Assembly: GCA_023412695.1 (NCBI GenBank)
Contig: JAEYNG010000209.1
Span: 1 to 10,042, forward strand
DNA: 10,042 nucleotides
From: Planctomycetota bacterium
GTDB lineage: Bacteria > Planctomycetota > Phycisphaerae > Phycisphaerales > UBA1924
Reading direction: 5' to 3'
Position 1 is the stretch's first letter, and every line of letters starts with the position of its first letter. The position numbers and the translations under genes are program-made. This document shows positions 6,099-10,042 of this stretch, one piece after another. The notes under the pieces are model-generated. The model was not told the origin of the DNA. It did no database searches and was given only the letters and a program-made list of their open reading frames with translations.

Positions 6099-8093
6099 TT
6101 ACTGACCGGGCATGTGCTTCTCGACCCAGTCATCCTGCCGCAGCACGTCGGCCCGCATCCGGCGACCGCGGCCCTCGGCCCGCCGCTGGGCCAGCCTGAA
6201 GACCGCCAACGCCTGCTTCCGGGCCACACCGCCGAGCTCGTCCCCGCCGGCCAGCGCCCGCAAATAGCCCAGAAGGTGCGGCGTCTGGTGCCGGACCAGC
6301 TCATCTTCGAGCGATACAAACAGCTGCGCCGAGCCCGGGTCCCCCTGCCGGCCCGCGCGGCCGATGAACTGCCGGTCAATCCGCAGCGCCGAGTGCATCT
6401 CCGTCAGCAGCACGTGCAGCCCGCCGTGCCTCTGCGACTCGCGGTCGAGCTTGATATCCGTGCCGCGACCGGCCATGTTCGTCGCGACCGTGATCGTCCC
6501 GTGCTTGCCCGCCTGCGAGACGATCTCGGCCTCGTCCTTGTCGAACGACGCGTTGAGCACGCGGTGCACCAGCCCGCGCGCGGTCAGCCGCGTTGACAAC
6601 AGCTCCGACGCCTCGATCGATCGCGTCCCGACCAGCAGGGGCCGGCCCCGGCCGTGGCCCTCCAGGCTCGCATCCACGACCGCGTTCCAGCGTGACTCGC
6701 TCGTACGGAACACCCGCGTCGGCCACCGCTCGCGGATGAGCGGCCGGTTCGTCGGCAGCACCGTCACCGGGCGCTGATAGACGCGTTCCATCTCGCCCGA
6801 AGCGTCCGCCGCGGTCCCGGTCATGCCGCACAGGAACGGGTACGTCCGGAAGAACCGCTGGAAGCTCATCCGTGCAAGCGTCTCCCGGTCCGCGGTGATC
6901 TCGAGGCTCTCCTTTGCCTCGACCGCCTGGTGCAGCCCGTGCTCCCAGGACCGGTCCGGCAGGAAGCGGCCGGTGTACTCATCGACGATCACTACGCGCC
7001 CGTCCACGATCTGGTACTGGTGACCGTTGAGATAGCAATGCCGCGCGACCAGCGCCTGCTTGACCAGTTCCTCGGCACGCCGCGGAGCCCGCCAGATCGC
7101 TTCCTCGAACTTCTCGGCGATCTGCATCGCCCGGTGCTGTCCGCGCCGGGTCAGGTCCACCCGCCGCTGCAGGTAGTTCACCGTGTAGTCCACCTTGTCG
7201 TCGAGCTTCCGGGCGATCTCCGCGGCGTCCTTGTAGATCTGCGCCATCTCGTCCTCGCGCCGAGCGCGGGCGATGATCAGCGGCACGACCCCTTCATCGA
7301 TCAGCACCGCGTCCGCTTCGTCCACCAGGCATGCATGCAGACCCGGGATCAGCGGCCCGCCCGCGGGCGTCGCCGGCCCCGCAGCGCGGGACATCATCGA
7401 CCGCCCCGACCACGCGGTGTTGAGCTGCCCCAGCCGGATCTGGTCCCGCAGCCAGTCGGCGGTGATCTGCTTCGGTGTGCCGTAGACGATCGCCCGCGCG
7501 TACACGCCCGCCCGGTCGCGCTCCTCCAGCGACTGCACGATCGCGCCGACATCGCACCCGCAGCGCGAATAGATCGGCTTGCGTGACTCAGCGTCGCGCG
7601 AGGCCAGGTAATCGTTCACCGTAAAGACATGCACGTACCGGTGCCGCCACGCCAGCAGTACCGCGGCGATCGAGCCGGTCAGCGTCTTGCCCTCGCCGGT
7701 CACCATCTCCACGATCCGCCCGTGGTAGAGCGCCATCGCCCCCATGAGCTGGACGATGTAGGCCTCTTCGCCCGTCACCCGCCGCGCGACCTCGCGCACG
7801 CAGGCGAACGCGCGACGCACCGCCTCGTCGTCGACGCGGCCGCGGACGAACGACTCCCGCACGGTCCGCACGACGTCGTCGAGCGCCCGGTCCGAATGCG
7901 ACCGCAGATCCGGCGACATCGCGTCGATCCGCTCGGCCTGCCCACGCAGCCACCGCAGCGTCACCTTCGCGTTCCGCAGTTTCATCGTCGCGTGCGCGGC
8001 GAAGAGATCGAGCCCCTTGCGGTTCTCCGGCTTGCGCCGGCGGCTCCGCAGCGACTCGAACAGGGCGTGATAGCGTGTGACCGTCTGCGACAT
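6099..8093 (-). CDS. Short SecA-like translocase ATPase
   Basis: The 664-residue product has the SecA order of parts. It has Walker A TGEGKT (132-137), VFTVNDYLASRDAE (about 149-162), the Walker B box VDEADAVLIDE with Asp258-Glu259, and a preprotein cross-linking section containing IVDEYTGRFLPDR and GLHQAVEAKESLEI. These are followed by MTGTA (424-428), TNMAGRGTDIKL (539-550) and the arginine-finger motif IGRAGRQGDPGSAQ (577-590). It stops after LAQRRAEG...DDWVEKH, which matches the beginning of SecA's helical scaffold. The rest of the scaffold, the helical wing and the zinc-binding tail are missing; housekeeping SecA is usually well over 800 residues. It is therefore a specialised SecA paralogue, presumably ATP-driven on peptide substrates at the membrane. 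The start at 8093 overlaps the stop of the upstream M50-HlyD gene (TAATG), indicating coupled translation; an in-frame extension to 8141 would lie inside that gene. Confidence 0.92.
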   Translation of the reverse strand: MSQTVTRYHALFESLRSRRRKPENRKGLDLFAAHATMKLRNAKVTLRWLRGQAERIDAMSPDLRSHSDRALDDVVRTVRESFVRGRVDDEAVRRAFACVREVARRVTGEEAYIVQLMGAMALYHGRIVEMVTGEGKTLTGSIAAVLLAWRHRYVHVFTVNDYLASRDAESRKPIYSRCGCDVGAIVQSLEERDRAGVYARAIVYGTPKQITADWLRDQIRLGQLNTAWSGRSMMSRAAGPATPAGGPLIPGLHACLVDEADAVLIDEGVVPLIIARARREDEMAQIYKDAAEIARKLDDKVDYTVNYLQRRVDLTRRGQHRAMQIAEKFEEAIWRAPRRAEELVKQALVARHCYLNGHQYQIVDGRVVIVDEYTGRFLPDRSWEHGLHQAVEAKESLEITADRETLARMSFQRFFRTYPFLCGMTGTAADASGEMERVYQRPVTVLPTNRPLIRERWPTRVFRTSESRWNAVVDASLEGHGRGRPLLVGTRSIEASELLSTRLTARGLVHRVLNASFDKDEAEIVSQAGKHGTITVATNMAGRGTDIKLDRESQRHGGLHVLLTEMHSALRIDRQFIGRAGRQGDPGSAQLFVSLEDELVRHQTPHLLGYLRALAGGDELGGVARKQALAVFRLAQRRAEGRGRRMRADVLRQDDWVEKHMPGQ

Positions 8094-8095
8094 TA
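8091..8095 (-). other. TAATG stop/start overlap
   Basis: The TAA stop of the M50-HlyD gene and the ATG of the SecA-like gene share one base. A purine-rich stretch (AGAAGGAAA) lies about 25 bases upstream, too far for a normal ribosome binding site, so the SecA-like protein is probably made by re-initiation after the first gene. Confidence 0.75.
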
Positions 8096-10042
8096 CAACT
8101 GCACCCGACCCTGGATTTCCTTCTGCAACCGGTCCAGCCACTGGCTCATCAGCGGCTTGGGCGGCAGGCTGAACCGCACCTTGACGCGCTCACCGGGATA
8201 CGCCGCAGCCACAAGGTCCAGCGGCAGGTCCGCCGTGATCCGCACCGGGAACCACGGCCGCTTGGCCACGCGACCCGATTCGTCCTGCGCCTCGGGCTCG
8301 GCCGTCCCTCCCCCGACGAACGACAGCGCCGCGCTCGGCAGCAGCTTCTGACCCGCCTCAACATAGGGGTTCCCCACCCCCTCGAACACCCGCTCGGGCG
8401 ACGAATACAAACGGACGCTCACCGGCAGTGTCTGCCGCGAGTCGGTGAAGAGCCACCCCGCCTGCCGCTGGTCCATCACCGCGGTGATCCGCAGGTTCTG
8501 CGGCTCGACGACCTCGCACAGGAAGTCGGCCCGCTTCACGAACGCGCCCAGCCGCATCTCGGGGTCCCCGCCGGCGACGATGCCGTCGTGCGGGGCACGG
8601 ACCACCAGCTCGGTGACCAGCCGCTCGATCTCCGCCAGGTTCTCGTTGGCCACGCGGATCCGGTCCTTGGCGATGTCCACCGCGCCCGGCTCAGAGGCGC
8701 TCCGCGCCGCACGCTCCTGGACCTTGAACTCTTCGAGCTGCGCCAGGATCGCCTCCCGCCGCAGCATCAACTCCGGGTTGATCAGCGTGGCGATCGGATC
8801 GCCCTTCACGACACGGTCGCCCGGCCGCTTGTACACCTGCTCGACGAAGCCCTCGGTGCCGAGGGTCACAGGCGTGCGGTCGATGCTCTCGACCACGCCG
8901 AAGCCGCGCCGGCGGTCGGGGAACGGCACCAGCCCGATGAGGGTGACGCCGACCGCGATCAGGGCCAGGCTCACCGCCCACCCGCGCACGCGGTGCTCGC
9001 TGTGCTGGGGGCTCGCGGCGTGCCAATGGATGAACTTGCCGACCGGGATGATGAACCACGCCGCGGCCGTCCACACCGCCAGCACAAGCCCGATCGCGAA
9101 GAGCTGCCCCATCACGTACAGCGTGATCGTGACGAACAGGAACACGCGGTACGCCATCGCCGCGAGCCCGTAGATGACCAGGAGCGCCTGCTCCCCGCGC
9201 TGCGAGCTCGGCGGCGTCAGGTTCCGCAGCCGGTACAGGTACTTCTGCGCCAGGTGGCTCAGCATCTTGTTCGACCGCTGCGCCAGGTTCGGGATCTCGA
9301 GCAGGTCCGCCAGGATGTAGTACCCGTCGAACCGCATCAGCGGGTTGGCGTTGAACAGCACCGTCGAGATGCTCGCCGTCAGCATGACGTTGTACGCGAG
9401 CTTGGTCGAGAGCTCCCCGGGCTGCCCCGTTACCCACACGAACGCCGCGAGCGACGCGAGGAACAGCTCGAACAGCATCCCACCCGCGCCGACCGACATC
9501 CGCTTCCACTTGTTCGAGAACGCCCACGTGCTCGACGCGTCCACGTACGGCGACGGGAACAGCACCAGCAGCATGAACCCGAACTCGGGCACCTGCCCGC
9601 CGTGGCGTTTACAGATCACCCCGTGCCCGAACTCGTGAAACGCCTTGGTCACCACGAACACGATCCCGATCCATACCCACTGCGCCGGATCGCCGCGCAG
9701 GTCATCAAAGCCCTTGACCAGCCGCTCCCACTCCGGCAGCACCGTGACCATCGCGGCCACCAGCAGCACGCACCACGCGATGAACCCCCACATGTTGAGC
9801 ACCGGCCGCAGGATCGGCTCGGCCAGCGTTAGCAGCCGATCCGGATTGAACATCCGGATCTTGAAGTACATGATGCCGATCGCCTGGGCGGCAACCTTTT
9901 TCTTCACCCGCTCCCGCCCGCGGCGCAGCAACTGGTCCGTCTCCGGCGGCGCATCGACCGACAGCAGGTTCGCCGAGTACAACTGGCTGATGAGCTGGAT
10001 CACCTCGTTCTGCGTCGGCGCAAGGGCGCCGAACTTCTGCAG
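8093..10042 (-). CDS. PqqD-like / M50 metalloprotease / HlyD adaptor fusion (5' end cut by window edge)
   Basis: At least 650 residues are visible and the frame is open to the right edge, so the N-terminus is missing. The first visible part (LAPTQNEVIQLISQLYSANL, about 9965-10024) resembles the winged-helix segment of PqqD-like domains. Several membrane helices follow. They carry the zinc protease motif HEFGH (codons 9623-9637) and the matching site-2-protease motif NPLMRFDGYY (9317-9346), so both metal-binding halves are intact. The C-terminal third (from about 8900 to 8093) has a split lipoyl-like hairpin, TEGFVEQVYKRPGDRVVKGD and VVRAPHDGIVAGG, on both sides of a helical stretch, as in HlyD/RND adaptors. 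This architecture is usually annotated as peptide zinc metalloprotease (YydH-like) or HlyD-M50 protein. It would sit in the inner membrane with the adaptor outside. It is the first visible gene of the operon and is translationally coupled to the SecA-like gene. Substrate unknown. Confidence 0.9.
   Translation of the reverse strand: MQKFGALAPTQNEVIQLISQLYSANLLSVDAPPETDQLLRRGRERVKKKVAAQAIGIMYFKIRMFNPDRLLTLAEPILRPVLNMWGFIAWCVLLVAAMVTVLPEWERLVKGFDDLRGDPAQWVWIGIVFVVTKAFHEFGHGVICKRHGGQVPEFGFMLLVLFPSPYVDASSTWAFSNKWKRMSVGAGGMLFELFLASLAAFVWVTGQPGELSTKLAYNVMLTASISTVLFNANPLMRFDGYYILADLLEIPNLAQRSNKMLSHLAQKYLYRLRNLTPPSSQRGEQALLVIYGLAAMAYRVFLFVTITLYVMGQLFAIGLVLAVWTAAAWFIIPVGKFIHWHAASPQHSEHRVRGWAVSLALIAVGVTLIGLVPFPDRRRGFGVVESIDRTPVTLGTEGFVEQVYKRPGDRVVKGDPIATLINPELMLRREAILAQLEEFKVQERAARSASEPGAVDIAKDRIRVANENLAEIERLVTELVVRAPHDGIVAGGDPEMRLGAFVKRADFLCEVVEPQNLRITAVMDQRQAGWLFTDSRQTLPVSVRLYSSPERVFEGVGNPYVEAGQKLLPSAALSFVGGGTAEPEAQDESGRVAKRPWFPVRITADLPLDLVAAAYPGERVKVRFSLPPKPLMSQWLDRLQKEIQGRVQL

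Noticed and set aside
6035..6379. Extension of the polyferredoxin frame to 6379
   Set aside because: The added 115 residues are Arg/Ser/Gly-rich and overlap conserved SecA motif VI coding sequence in another frame.
6099..8093. Housekeeping SecA
   Set aside because: The length is well short, the wing and zinc-binding regions are absent, and it is overlapped with an M50-HlyD gene. I call it a SecA-like paralogue and give no gene symbol.
8094..8141. Extension of the SecA-like frame to 8141
   Set aside because: It overlaps the end of the M50-HlyD gene. The TAATG junction gives a natural start at 8093.
8588..9832. A 414-codon open frame on the plus strand, antisense to the M50-HlyD gene
   Set aside because: The composition is Arg/His/Asp/Gln-rich with no motif, and it mirrors the conserved HEFGH and HlyD coding region on the minus strand.
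10001..10003. GTG at 10003 as the start of the M50-HlyD protein
   Set aside because: The frame stays open to the window edge and the residues before the GTG (QKFGALAPTQNE) continue a PqqD-like pattern, so the gene is truncated by the window.
1..10042. tRNA, rRNA, CRISPR array, insertion sequence or phage genes
   Set aside because: No regularly spaced repeats, transposase or integrase motifs, cloverleaf-like sequences or rRNA signatures were seen on either strand. Nearly all bases are assigned to six protein-coding regions or short gaps.

Overview
The window is GC-rich DNA with dense coding and strong G/C preference at third codon positions. A divergent pair of an ECF sigma factor and a TPR-bearing membrane Ser/Thr kinase, next to an M50 peptidase-HlyD fusion protein and a short SecA-like ATPase, is a combination typical of Planctomycetota (possibly the Phycisphaerae). 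That assignment rests on gene content only; no rRNA or marker gene is present.

Layout. Positions 1-581 (minus) hold most of an ECF sigma factor that runs off the left edge in region 4. A 155-base divergent intergenic region (582-736) separates it from a plus-strand Ser/Thr protein kinase (737-3469) with a cytoplasmic kinase domain, one membrane helix, a coiled coil and a TPR-like C-terminal half. The kinase meets the next gene tail to tail: the two stop codons abut in one TGATCA hexamer (3467-3472).

The rest of the window (3470-10042) is a minus-strand operon, read right to left. First comes the C-terminal ~650 residues of a PqqD-like / M50 zinc metalloprotease / HlyD adaptor fusion protein (8093-10042, cut by the right edge). 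Next is a SecA-like ATPase of 664 residues (6099-8093) that keeps the motor and preprotein-binding parts but ends at the start of the helical scaffold. Last is a membrane polyferredoxin of the NapH/CcoG type fused to a long TPR domain (3470-6034). The first two genes overlap in TAATG. The second and third are 64 bases apart, with a small leader ORF bridging them.

How they may work together. The sigma factor and kinase look like a one-locus signalling pair in which a TPR sensor kinase controls ECF-dependent transcription. The operon looks like a dedicated envelope module. A membrane protease-adaptor could process or hand over a substrate, a cut-down SecA-type motor could drive it, and an electron-carrying membrane protein could supply reducing equivalents or act as a TPR platform. 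Only the domain content is seen; the shared function is inference. The main sequence oddity is at the 5' end of the polyferredoxin gene, where codon statistics favour a different frame for the first ~25 codons.
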